Assembly: GCA_003864495.1 (NCBI GenBank)
Contig: ML133455.1
Coordinates: 2,418,001 to 2,482,000, forward strand
DNA length: 64,000 bases
Direction: 5' to 3'
Origin: Nemopilema nomurai
Taxonomy: Eukaryota; Cnidaria; Scyphozoa; Rhizostomeae; Rhizostomatidae
The notes below the pieces were generated by a model. The model was not told where the DNA came from and did not search any database. It was given only the letters and a program-made list of their open reading frames with translations. Of the stretch, positions 36,474 through 57,500 are shown piece after piece; within the stretch, counting starts at the first letter, position 1, and each line of letters starts with the position of its first letter. The position numbers and the translations under genes were made by a program.

Positions 36474-39400
36474 TCAAATACTAAAGATACGATCGCCAAC
36501 TCTGCCAGAAAATTTGTTGTCCTCGAATCATGAACATGCGCGCTTCGTGTCCATAACTTTACGTCACAGCTCGCTAGTGTCTAGTCCCCCTTCGCCGTTT
36601 TTGGTTGAAAAATTATTGTCAGTTTAGGGGTGTTTAAGTTAATTTTTAATAGTCTTCCTTCTTGAAATAGCTAATGCAAACTATTTTTCCTGTACAGTTT
36701 TGGATGGAGAAATCGATTAAGCGCATAAAAAATTTGGTTTCATTTCCTCTTTAAGCCTAGGCACAACAGTCTATTCAATAGTTAAAGTGCAAGGTACGAT
36801 TATTTTGTAAATATCACTGCAACAAGTGCGACCAACTATGCACTAATGTTTTGTACAGCATTGTAAAAGAAAAAGGATAAGTAATATTCTTCGCTTACAT
36901 TTAACAAAGTATTATCTTTGCTTCATGGTTAACTTTATTTTATCCTATGAAAATGGTGTTTGCTACACCATGCCTTACTGCATTGGCTTTATATAAGTTG
37001 ATTTGCATTAGAAATGGAACCCTTTAAATGGAACCCTCGCTTCTACTGCGATCAAGAAACAAACAGTTTTATTTTAGTATGGCATCAAATGTTTGAAAGC
37101 CAGCTGTTTGACAGCTTTCGCGAAAATAAATCGAAAGAAAGTGAATAAAGATCAATTATAAACTCACCAATAGCCAGTAAATTTCATCTCAAAACTTCAA
37201 GATGAGGAAAACGCCTTTAATTTTAATGCTACCAAGTTAAACGAAAGCTTCCAGGAACTGGCCCTTAGCCGGAGAAAATGTCAATATTCCCAGTGTCACC
37301 GCTCTGGATAGGCTAGACAGCTGCAATTGTAGATACCATGAAGGACATGGGGAGAATGGCTTAATATTGATCACTAGATAACAGATTTTTACAAAGGAAT
37401 ATGCCGACGTACGATCTAAATGTAGGACTTCTTCATAAAAGTAAAGATAAGGTGCTTATCATGTTTGTAGTTTCGAATCTTAAAAGCACGTTGAGGAAAG
37501 TGTCGGGAAATCGCTTGCAGCTATACCGATAATTGTTAACTGTCATTGAAACAAATGTTTATGCCATATTCAACGCAAACTCTATTTCCCTCTTTTAATG
37601 AATAAAATTTAACTGAGAGACGACTTTGATTTCATATCTTTGAAAGATTCTCCCATATCATACTCTGAATTGATTACAAATAAAATCAAAGCCGGGGGAG
37701 AGGTATGGGACTTTATAGAAAGGCTGATGTTGGAACTACCTTGCTTTGAGTTAGAATATAAATTTTGAGCTTGTCGTTACCATATGAGAAGGTATTTGGC
37801 AAGAACCTTCTTCGCCAAACGTCTGATACACAACCACATGAAATCGTATTATGAATAACTGAAGTTTGTAAACATGATAATTACAATGTAAGTCACAGAA
37901 TGAAGTAATTGACGCAAAAAGTATTAGGAAATCTGTAGTCTAGACACATGCCCTGCAAAGCAGATAAGCAAAGTGATAAACAGCGCATCAAAGTTACTGA
38001 AAGAGAGGCTGAACGCAAACAAAAGACAGCGGTGCTCCTGCCTCGAGGTTATGTTTGCCTCGAATTCTGCACGCACGCTCGGGCGTTGAAATTAAGTTCA
38101 CTTCTTCAAATCGCTCGGTAATTCAATCAAATTATTCATACCATCAAAAGTCACTGACTTTACTAGCTTCAGGCATCAGAGGATATCGTACAAATCGCAC
38201 TATACAGAAGAACATGTCGCAGAGCATTAAAACGGGGTACAATCTGTAACCAATAAGTACCTATCATCGACAGGAACAAAGCAAGCAAAAGTTAACGGTG
38301 ACATACTCATTTCTTTCAGTACCTTCTCTGGTCCCACAGGTGGCATAAACGTGTACCTAACTTACTTGATATTTATGTTATTTCACAAAGACGCAATAAT
38401 TTTAACAAAGTAGTTGCATTTTAAACAGGAGCTCGGAATATTGAGAAAACGAAATATTGAGAGCGATTTAGTGTCTCTACTGAAGTAGAATTTCCTATAG
38501 AATCAACTGACAACTCAAGGATCATAGTGACCACTTGGACCTTTGGTTATTGCACTTCATTCGCCCTACATTTATCCTCACAGTTGTGTAATGTTGTGAT
38601 ACACTTTTGAGAAGAACCTGGGTTTACCAATTAGAGATTCATATGTGTCAGCTGCAATTAAGACATTAGCAAAATTGAAATAGAGACGTCAGAGATTGTT
38701 TGCAGTGCAAGTGAATTCCTTATATAGATTGAAAATAACAGTTTCGAAGCATAAACATCTGTCCAAGAAAAAATTCAAGAGAAGTTGCAATGTCTTTTGG
38801 GATTTTAAAGGACATGGTATTTCAAATCTTAACTTCTATTCGAATTTTATAATGACAAGAGTTTGTAGCCCGAGACTTGCACCCGTAAGCCATGAGGCTC
38901 ATGCTGTTAGGGAAAATTATAATATAAAAATAAATACTGTTAAGGAGGAAGCCACAAAAGCAACTTGAAAACTACAGGATTTTCGAGAGCAGGCCTAGTC
39001 GTGCATGTGCAGTAGTCATCAGCAATCAATAATGGAAGAAGGCTCCGATCGACGCTTCTTTCGTATTTTCATGCGAGTTGAAATCTTGAAGACATCATAG
39101 CATGAAGGAACCTCTAACTGCGCTAATAACTATAAGAAACAGTGCCATAACTTACTTTCAGCATCAAGCAATTTGAATTTACTTCCATCAAAAGTTATCA
39201 CAAAGTAAGGAACTATTCTTCTTTCATTCCTTTTTCCTTTGCCTTACCTCGTGCCTTTTTTTCTTGTGCCTTCTTCGCTAGTTCTTTTTTGAACATGCAG
39301 TTACTTTATCAATTCATGAATGCAACTGACTACACAATCCATCGATTCTGCACTTCCTCAGAAGAGAGGCATTGAATGCATCTTGTTCACGGCGCTAATC

Positions 39401-40768
39401 AGTGCGAAAATAAGCCCAACAGTCAATGGATCATTGAATCAACCAGCCAAAAAGCCTTGTTTGTCTGCAGTTTATTAATCTACTAAGTATCCACAATCAA
39501 GGTGGGTGCATCGTTTGAAGAGGCTTCAGCAAATCGCGTAAAACAGCTGAAGGTAAAAGGCTTGAGTTTAATGGGATTGGTGCCACCTTTATTGCAGGGA
39601 ATAAATTCTAGCACAACAGGTGATTTCTGACGAAATTATTTACCATTGCGAGGTAGCTCTGGATTACTCAATCAATTTGCGTTTCTAGAAAACCTTAATA
39701 CCACGATATCAGTGCCTTGTGTTGGGCAATAGCCAAAATGAAGAACAATCCATTAAGCTAGATCCCGGTAATTGACATGATGAAAGTATGAGATTTCGTA
39801 AGGACGTCGTACCGCATCGCCAAAGTTCAGTGGTTCTAGCATGCACACAGAAACACTTTAAGATAATCAACTGAATCATGCATCCAACATAATGAATTAC
39901 GGAAATTTTGATAAAGAAATTAGTGATAATAAACAAAATCAACCACATTGAGCATTGTGGCTTTTCATTAGCATATATTGCAAACACGAAGTTTTCACAG
40001 CCGAAACACAACTGCTTTTGGGCTAGTAGCTTTACGGAATAATTAGTGTCAAAAGAACTGGTGTCAAAAGATTAACTTTTGAAGGAAGCTAGAAAAGGAA
40101 AAATTACATGTTCCAATCTAATAGCAAACAGTATCGTCCCTAGATAAAATCTGATATATCTAGTATGCGGCGCAACATTTGTGAGAAGACACCTCCAACC
40201 AACACGCTGTTCCTGGTCAGTGTATACCAAACTAAATTATGACACTCTGGCTTTGCGAGCCAAACAACAGCAAACGAAGCAACATTTCTTATTGGCATAC
40301 CACAGCTGAATCTTATAAAGCATCGAAATCCTTGTAAAGTAATCCTAACATTTATTTTTACAGCGATAAATCTTGTGTAAATCTTGACAGATTTGATCTG
40401 ATTGATTAATAGACGAAAAGAGATCTTGTTAAAAGCTGAATAACACGCCAATAAGTTAGGCCAAAGGATCTATTTGGATGCCAAATAAAAATGTCAGGCC
40501 AACAAATATGTGTTCCTGTTGAAAATACTTCTCCCCTAAGCACTTATCATTCTACCAGAGGGTTTATCATCTAGTGGTAAATGTTATATTAAGCTTAATG
40601 ACAATCAAAGTTAAAAGACGTCTCAGCGAGGGTACGTGACTGAGCCGCGACGGGAATAGCTTTACAAAAGCGGATAACGAGAAAAGCTGTGAATTCTTTA
40701 CTCTCTAAAGTCAAAAATCACCTTGAGACAACTGGTAGGAATGATAGATTGGTAATATCTGGAATAGC

Positions 40769-41165
40769 TTGAAATAGCGGAACCAGCTTTTGCACACTTC
40801 AAGCACTTTTTCGTCCGACAGTCCTCAGAGTATGCAAACGTCGGAAAATAACCAAAAGCCGACAGAATAAATAGTCAGTTGCGGATCGAAAACACTAGAG
40901 GGTGATAAGAAGAGCGCATGATTGGTTTTGATTGACCAATCAGCGTTACTTGACACCTAACTTTAGAAGAGCTTTAGAAGGGAAAAGACGAACTCTCTAT
41001 GTCTACAAAGAATGGGATTCTCAATTGAAACGTAGGCAGACTCCAAAACACCTAGGTGAAAAGACGACCTGGCTTGCCCAATTATACGAAAAAGTACTTT
41101 AAGTTTGCAAAAAATGTTCCGCTATTTCTAGCTCTTATGAAGTTTTGTACCGCAAAGCACTTGTT
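40769..41165. repeat. Dispersed repeat R1, copies B (minus) and C (plus), facing each other
   Basis: Copy B (about 40769-40925) is the reverse complement of the family seen at 9268-9408. Copy C (about 41081-41165) has ACGAAAAAGTACTTTAAG, GTTCCGCTATTTCTAGCTC and TTTTGTACCGCAAAGCACTTG. The B segment 40769-40828 and C form an inverted pair separated by about 250 bases, so they may be the ends of one non-autonomous transposon. No target-site duplication could be fixed. Confidence 0.55.
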
Positions 41166-41432
41166 CTATCTGGCAACGGAGCACTTTTTATCGTTCTCGT
41201 TTGGACACTTGCTAAAAGTGCATTGTTTTCTGGGCCAGTCCACATCGCTCCGCTCCGTCCTCGTGTGAACGGGGCCTAAGTCATATGTTAAACTACATTT
41301 AGAGTTTGCAGGATAAACAAAGGAGATTTTAGAAAAAAAAATTTGAGGGCTTCAAAGTGGCATCCAAAGCTCTCAAACTTTTTCTGCCCTATACACAACA
41401 TATCTATAATGCTTGAAAGGCATCAGCTAAAT

Positions 41433-41438
41433 TTTATT
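41433..41438 (-). terminator. Candidate LRRC40 poly(A) signal
   Basis: AATAAA on the minus strand, about 110 bases downstream of the LRRC40 stop codon (41546). The position is typical for a short 3' UTR. Confidence 0.5.
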
Positions 41439-41545
41439 TCTTTACATCTTTTTATGTGCAACTCTTTACATAAATCATTTGAAAACTCATAGTAAATCAT
41501 AATGTCTTTTCTTTTCTCTAAATGTAAACGAAAGCTAGCTATAAA

Positions 41546-50752
<9,207 letters not shown>

Positions 50753-51588
50753 CTAAAGGATCAATGCAACATAGAACCTAAACTTTTATTTTTTGCAATT
50801 ATTTTTGGGTTATGAAAGCACACTTGATATGTGTTTAATTTGATGCTACAGTCCACTCAGACACTCAGTCAGTGCTACAGAATCTTTAAGGTGTATCCCA
50901 CTTCTTCTGGATGATCAAACTTTGAGCACATTCAAAGGACTATGAAGGATGGAGCTCTAATCAGTCAAGATAAAATGAAATCATTTCAACATATAGGTCG
51001 TGGCTCTACTGGAAACCAATTAATAAGTCAAGGGCATTCAAATTGATAAATGAAAAGGCACAATCATGCAGCAAATGTGGTACAATCAACACTGCAACTG
51101 CGACAGCACTTTGCTTCGTGTACAAAAATGCAACTTGTACAACAATGAAAAATCATTACGCAGTCAACTCAGCAAAGATTTAAGAGATGAATAAGCAAAG
51201 GGATCTACTTAAATATCTGCTTAACATCAAGGCATATATCAAGGCTTGCCGGGAAATAATTTTTTTAAATAGTTTGAGATTGATGATGGACATAATTATG
51301 AGCAAAAATGCTGCTTACTTTAATGGTAAATCGTATTTACCGCCGAAATATTCGCCTTTACTCACCTTTCTTTTCTCCTGTCTATTATTTTTATAAATTT
51401 CGAATAAATGCAGAAGTACACTTTCTCCTTGCCTCGCACTGATGAAATAATGATCTCCCTTCCATTATAAAAATTCATGATTGGGAGGCTGTTATTACAT
51501 GGCTGCTCGAGTCACGTTGAATGGTGTTTATACGGCGCAGAGTTAATTGATAGGCCTTCAAACGTGAAACCTCTGGCATATTAAAAGT
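50753..51588. promoter_or_regulatory. Bidirectional promoter region between LRRC40 and PUM3
   Basis: The start codons of two conserved housekeeping-type genes face away from each other across 836 bases. The spacer therefore must hold both 5' UTRs and probably a shared promoter. No TATA box stands out. An ACCAATTAAT near 51016 is a possible CCAAT box, and GC rises somewhat near 51490-51550. Confidence 0.55.
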
Positions 51589-54500
51589 ATGAAGCGAAGA
51601 GCAGACAGGAAGGGCAGTGGAGCAGTTGGTCAAAAGCAACGTAAATTTGGAGACACAAAAAAGAGGGAAGATGGTGTCAAAAAGTTCAAGCCGAAATCGC
51701 CAAAACCAAAGTCATCAGCTCGTCGAAAAAAGGATCAGAAGCAAAAAATTGGGAAAAATGCTGACAAGAAGTCAACAGACCAAGAAGTTTCACATCGTAA
51801 AAGAAAATTGGAAGATGAGAGTGGGAATGATGGATCTGGTAAGAACAACTGAGCTATAAGTTGGGGATAATTTGGGACGCTTGTGTTTGATGTTTGCCAT
51901 CGCTGTTTCTTTGATTTACGTCAATAAGCTTTCTTTTTGTAAGATTATTTATTTAGGGAACTCTTCAATTAGCCCTTCTAAAGATTCGCCCGAATTTACC
52001 TATAATCGGCTTCCTTCACCTGTAAAATGTTTTGCCTTTGTTCAATATTAATCTAAAAACACGTCCAACTTTATCAAACGCTCCACTCAAAAAGGGAAAA
52101 AGCGCCTCTTCTATTCCTGCGCCTTTTATATGCCTAGAAATGTTGATAGTTATCAACTTAGGTTTATATTTCCATGGTTGTATTGAAATGAAAAAATAGC
52201 AACATTATAACAACATGTATCACCATGCCATCACCAGATAAAGTATCAACATATATTTTCAGAATACTAGCATGCAAATCTTCTCAGAGGTGACAGGCTG
52301 ACTTCAAATGCAGTTTGAGTAGCCTTTTTGAGACTCAAGGTTCATGAATTGTCATGTTACTCACAAAAAAACAAAAATTTGTTGTGCTGGCTATCTTTTA
52401 TTCAGAATTTGTTTTCATTTTCTAAGGGTAGTGCATGAAAGCCTACTTCTACATTGTTTTGTGATTTGTTCTCATATTCTATTTTTTTTACTTTGAAAGC
52501 AAGTAAAAAGTTGAAGAAATCACCAAAACAACCTTTAACTAAAAAGGAGAAGAAAGCAAAAAGAAGAGAAGGGAAGGATGGCGCGGGAATCATAAGCCCA
52601 CTTATGGGCATGTATGAGAAACTGAGAAGGTATGAAGGAGATAATTAAATATGTCAAGACAATCAGTTTTATTTAATTACATTTTAAATTACATTTTATT
52701 TACAATTACATTTTAAATTACATTTTATTGTCAAATTTTTTTCTCTTCAATTAGAATGGTTACAAACTATCCTAGCTAATAAAAGCTCAAGCTTCTGTAT
52801 TTAAGCTTGGGACATAATGTTTAGTTGTTCTTTGCTAATTACTGCATTTTATTGTTGTTGAAAATGATTAATGTTGTCAACACAAATTTTTCAACTGTTG
52901 ATATCATTTTTGTTCATTTATCAGCAAAAAGCTCACTAAAGCTCAAAAACAAGAGGTTATTGATGAAGTTTTGGTGATCATAAAAGGAAAGGAAAGCAAT
53001 GTAAGTCCTATGTTTAATCCTATTCAAAGGTTAGTTATTATGTTGTGCCAGAGACATTTTTTGCCCACAACTGAGACCAAGCACATAATTGAGATACCCT
53101 AAGGCAGTAATAGAAGATAAATCAAGCACTTGTCGTGTCTCATCACTTAGTGCATAAGATGATCTTTTCTTATGACTAAATTTCAATTCCAACTTCTTTT
53201 GTAGATTATTTACAAGCATGACTGTGTGCGAGTACTAGAGTTTTGTGTGAAATTTGGGAATGACAATCAGAGGCAGAGCATATATGAAATTTATAAAGGT
53301 ATGAATGAACTACTAATGAATCCAGTTTGAAGACAAGCTATTTCTGTGATCTTTTACAGCTTAACTTTTTACTCTTTATGGGCTAGAAATGTGGCATCAT
53401 TATATCTCAGCTTTTTGTGTGAGTGGACCCTTAAATATATACATGCCTGTCCTTTCCTCGCCATCCTAGATGAGGTTTTCATGCATCCTACATAGAGCCT
53501 CTCTTTAAATTGATGTTACCATTGTCATTTATGTCTGATACAATTCCTGAAGAAATTGAATACAGAATGTTTTATATATGCAAAAGAAAATTAATTGGTT
53601 TATAAAAATACTGCCCATTTAATACTGTTCCATTTTGAAAGACACCAAAAAGAAAGATAACTGTGTTGAAGCTTTATCGGTGTAGATGTTATGTTAGAAG
53701 CCTGCATGTCTTTTTTGTAAGTTCAAGGAATGCATTCATGTATTCCTTTTTAGTTGTAAGACAGAGTTATAAATAAAATAATCTTGTTGTTATGAAGAAT
53801 GTATATGATACATGAAGAATGTGGCACACTTTGCTTTGTTTCCACAAACAGCATATGCACCTAAGTGGTTGCTCATTTTTTTGGTAATGCTTGATTCTAG
53901 GTAACAAATTCAGAGCTTCTACACTTTAGAGCACTTTTATGCATTTGTCTTATGTACTTATCTTGTATTTCTATGTCACCTTTGCATCTACTACTACATT
54001 TGCAGTCTTTGTAATATGAAAATAGGCCACGTGCGGCATTTCGCACGCCTTGATTACTTTGCGTGTGCGATGGTGTGCGATGCGAACCGCTTTTTATCGG
54101 TTGTTTCTCATACATGTTGTCAAGAACTGGGTGCTGCTTTTATAGAGACCTAATTTGGCGACTTTGAGTTACCGCTGCTTTGAAAAATTTCCAAAACATA
54201 AGCAATTTTAGAAAATTTTGTTGCAAATTCTTTGTTGTGCGCGTGCGATCACTCATATTACAAAGACTGCATTTGACCTCAATTTTGTGTGAAAGCCCTC
54301 TTGAAAATGTTTTTATATTGGCTTTTAGAGCATAATGTAGAGCTACTGAAATCAAAGTATTCAAAATTCCTTGTCAAGAAACTTATAAAATATGGGTGAG
54401 TAAATCATGCATTAATTATTGGTGCTCCTTTGGTAATTCACCTATGTAGTGGCCAAACAAGTCAAGCCAAGTGGTCAGGGTACTTGCACACCACACCAAT

Positions 54501-57500
54501 GTTCCAGGTTTAAACTTGGCTTGTAAGCAATTCTCAGCTCACTCTGCTGAAAATGTGAACCTAGGTAAAACATAACTGCAAAATAAAAATCTATATAGAA
54601 AGAGCTGGTTGCACAACCGCACAATGTTTGGGCTTACATTACATCCTCAAATAGAGGCAATAAAAAACCCTCTATGTATACTTTAACTTCCATACCAGCT
54701 TTAGTTGATCTTTTATTTCTGAGTTAATCGTCATTTATTTGTTTATTCATTGCAAGAAAAAGAGCATGTGATGCAACTAAACCTAGAATATACCCACATT
54801 TTATTTCCTGCATATTTGTTATAAGTTCAATGGTTTAACTGTTTTTTTCGTGTGGTAGAAAAAAGAGTCAGAGAAGTTTGGTTATTAAAGCACTCTATGG
54901 CAATGTTAAGAAGCTTGTCAGACAAAAGGTTTGCAATTGTGCTTTTGTGGCATTTATATAATCTTCTGTTGTATGGACCATTGCTGCTTTTGTTTTCCTT
55001 TTGTCATTGTTACAGTTTGGCTTACCGTAAATCCTCGAATTGCCCCCCACCTCGAAAAGCCCCCCTCTAATAAACCCCCATCCTAGAACTACAAATTTTC
55101 AATAAGCTTCCCCCCTCTAAGAAAAGCCCCCCCTCGATTTTTTGACTTTCGAATCCTGAGGTTGCCTTTGGCATTTTAGTGAATTACCACAATAATTTAT
55201 ATTTTTGTTAGTAACTTATTAATCAAATGTTACTTTATATTTAGATTATTTTTTATATTAAGTTATCTTCTCATGTGGTGTGTTTCAGGTAATTTTATAA
55301 GCCCCCCCTCGAATAAGCCCCCCCTCGAATAAGCCCCCCCTCGAATAAGCCCCCATCCAAAAATGTCAAAAATAAATAAGCCCCCATGGGGCTAATTCGA
55401 GGATTTACGGTATAGTTACATAGACCTCTCAGCATTACTTAGTGTTGTATTGCTTGAATCTAAATTAACAGAAACTTATACTTTTTAACTGTACAACTTT
55501 AAAATATTGCTCATCTGTTCTATATCCAATTCTATATCCAAAGTATTCACCATATTGTAATTGTGTTTTGCTCTAGGAAGCATCTGGTGTCTTGGAGTTT
55601 ATTTACCATCAGTTTGCTGATGCCACAGAACGTTCTTCCCTGATAGAAGAATTTTATGGCCCTCAGTATGCTGTTTTCAAGGTAGATTAGACCATGAAAA
55701 ATAAAAATATTATTATAATTATATTATTATATGGCATAAATGAGCATATCCATTATAAGTGTGGCTCTTCAGCTCTAAAAATTAAATTCAAGTCTATTTT
55801 ACAAAGTTAAGGCAATTTCATAAAACAATAAGAATATTATAAAAGTTAGATTCAATCAGTTTGAAAGATTTTAAAATTGTGAGTCCTTCGCTTTCTTCAT
55901 CAAGAATGTTGTAACATCAGCACAAAACTTGTTGAAATCAGTCTGTTGGTTAATATCGCTAGGAAGAGCATTGTAGCTACTTGCAGTGGCACCTTGAAAG
56001 TATTTGGAATCATTGACGGTCTACGGTATCTCATTGTGTATCATTAATTTGGTATCTCATCCATGAAGCAGGGTTTGAATTTTTCACAGGTGTGTTTTTA
56101 GCAAGTAAGAAAGCAGTATGTCAAAATGACGTTTGCATACTTTAGGTAGTGTTGGACGAAAAAGTACTTTAAGTATGCAAAAACTAGTTTTGCTTTTTCA
56201 TGTTATTGTGAAATTTTGTACCACAAAGCACTTGTTCGAAATAGTATTTGTTTAACTTGAGTTTCTGTTTACCTAATATTTTTATTAAACTTTCCTCTAT
56301 AGGCAGCAATTGGAAGAAAGTTGGAAGATATATTTGAAAAAGAGCCTGATAAGAAAGACCTAATCTTGCGACATATGAAAGACGCATTAATTCCATTGGC
56401 TGCAAAGTGAGCCACTTTTCTGATTTCATATATGCAGAGTTTTTCATGTTTTCCAATAAGTCTGTCATCTGTTTCCCTCCCTCTCTATCATAAATTCTGA
56501 GAGAAATAAGAATAGTTTGCTGCATAGGGTGCACAAGGCTCCATTCCGAACTCTTCTTGTTGAGTGCTTATGCTTAGAAACTATATTTCTATAATGCTTC
56601 TTGTTGAAACATGATTATAAAAGTAAATTTTTAACAGTTTGATTGTTGAAAGCCCTTACCAATAAAGATATTGCAGACCATGCTCATGTATGTTAAACTG
56701 TACTAAACAAAATACTTTAGGATTTGTCATACCCTTGCCACTGATAGAAGTAGGTGCTTTCATGAAGTGGGAGATGTGTTTCTGAGGGACCCCCTTTTTC
56801 CAAACAGAACTGCTATCACACTGACAATTGTCCACAAGCCTTTGCTGGAATTTTTTACCTTTGCTGAGGATCCAATGAGAGCTGTAAGTATTCAAATGAG
56901 CCACACATTGAGCTTTTTTAAAGTAGATTTCATGATGTAGCTTTCTGCATGAATCTCTCTTGATTCTTATGCAAATCCTCCCTTCATAATTCTTGATTTG
57001 ATTCTACTGGGAATCATGATTCTTAATCGATTTTTTACTTTGATTCATGATTTTCATGGTGATTCTCTAATAATCCCTTCTTACCTTCTTACATTTATCA
57101 TCCTTGTGACTTGTGAAGAATTCACCCCCGGTTTATGTGCTTTACTTTGGGCTGATTAAGTTGGCAAATTTACATATTTATAGAGCCGTAAGCACACGAT
57201 TTGCATATTTTCCAAATGCTGGTCTGCTCAAGCTGCGTGGCTTTTCGAAAGCAATCAGTTAATCAGCCTATTCTACTGCTTTGATTCCTCATTGAACGCT
57301 ATTGGTTGATTCTGGAGCGTGTTCACAATCAAGATGTTCGTTACAAATAACTCCAGTTTACCGAATCCTTAAGAATTTATCTAGTTTCTCAGGAGCAAAT
57401 AACATATCAACATTTAGTGATTAAAATTAGTTTTTGCCGTCTCTCATATCACCACGTCTGCCGCATAGAGAGATCTGTAAACGCATGTGGTTTTTGTACA

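Larger units (their letters stand above)
33572..36750. mobile_element. Degenerate Kolobok-type DNA transposon
   Basis: The element is flanked by TTAA on both sides (33568-33571 and 36751-36754). Its ends are perfect 26-bp terminal inverted repeats starting AGAGGAAATGAAACC. A second inverted pair lies inside: TGTGACGTAAAGTTATGGAC near 33757 and its reverse complement near 36547. It contains a broken THAP-domain reading frame on the plus strand and a broken second gene on the minus strand. TTAA targets together with a THAP-domain transposase are the known signature of the Kolobok superfamily. piggyBac also uses TTAA but has different ends and no THAP domain, and P elements have 8-bp duplications. 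It is about 3.2 kb long and no longer autonomous. Confidence 0.8.
36755..41545. other. Spacer between the transposon and the 3' end of LRRC40
   Basis: About 4.8 kb of AT-rich sequence without a recognised gene. Scattered open frames (for example 38696-38968, 39709-40011 and 40140-40451) lack domains and splice support. Two pieces of dispersed repeat R1 lie at 40769-41165. A TTTATT at 41433-41438 is an AATAAA on the minus strand, about 110 bases past the LRRC40 stop, and is its likely poly(A) signal. Confidence 0.5.

Noticed and set aside
33572..36750. piggyBac or P-element assignment for the TTAA-flanked element
   Set aside because: piggyBac shares TTAA but not the THAP domain or these ends; P elements have THAP but 8-bp target duplications. 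Kolobok explains both.
54455..54540. tRNA gene
   Set aside because: Only degenerate A- and B-box-like sequences are present, with no acceptor stem or anticodon arm; listed as a possible SINE head instead.
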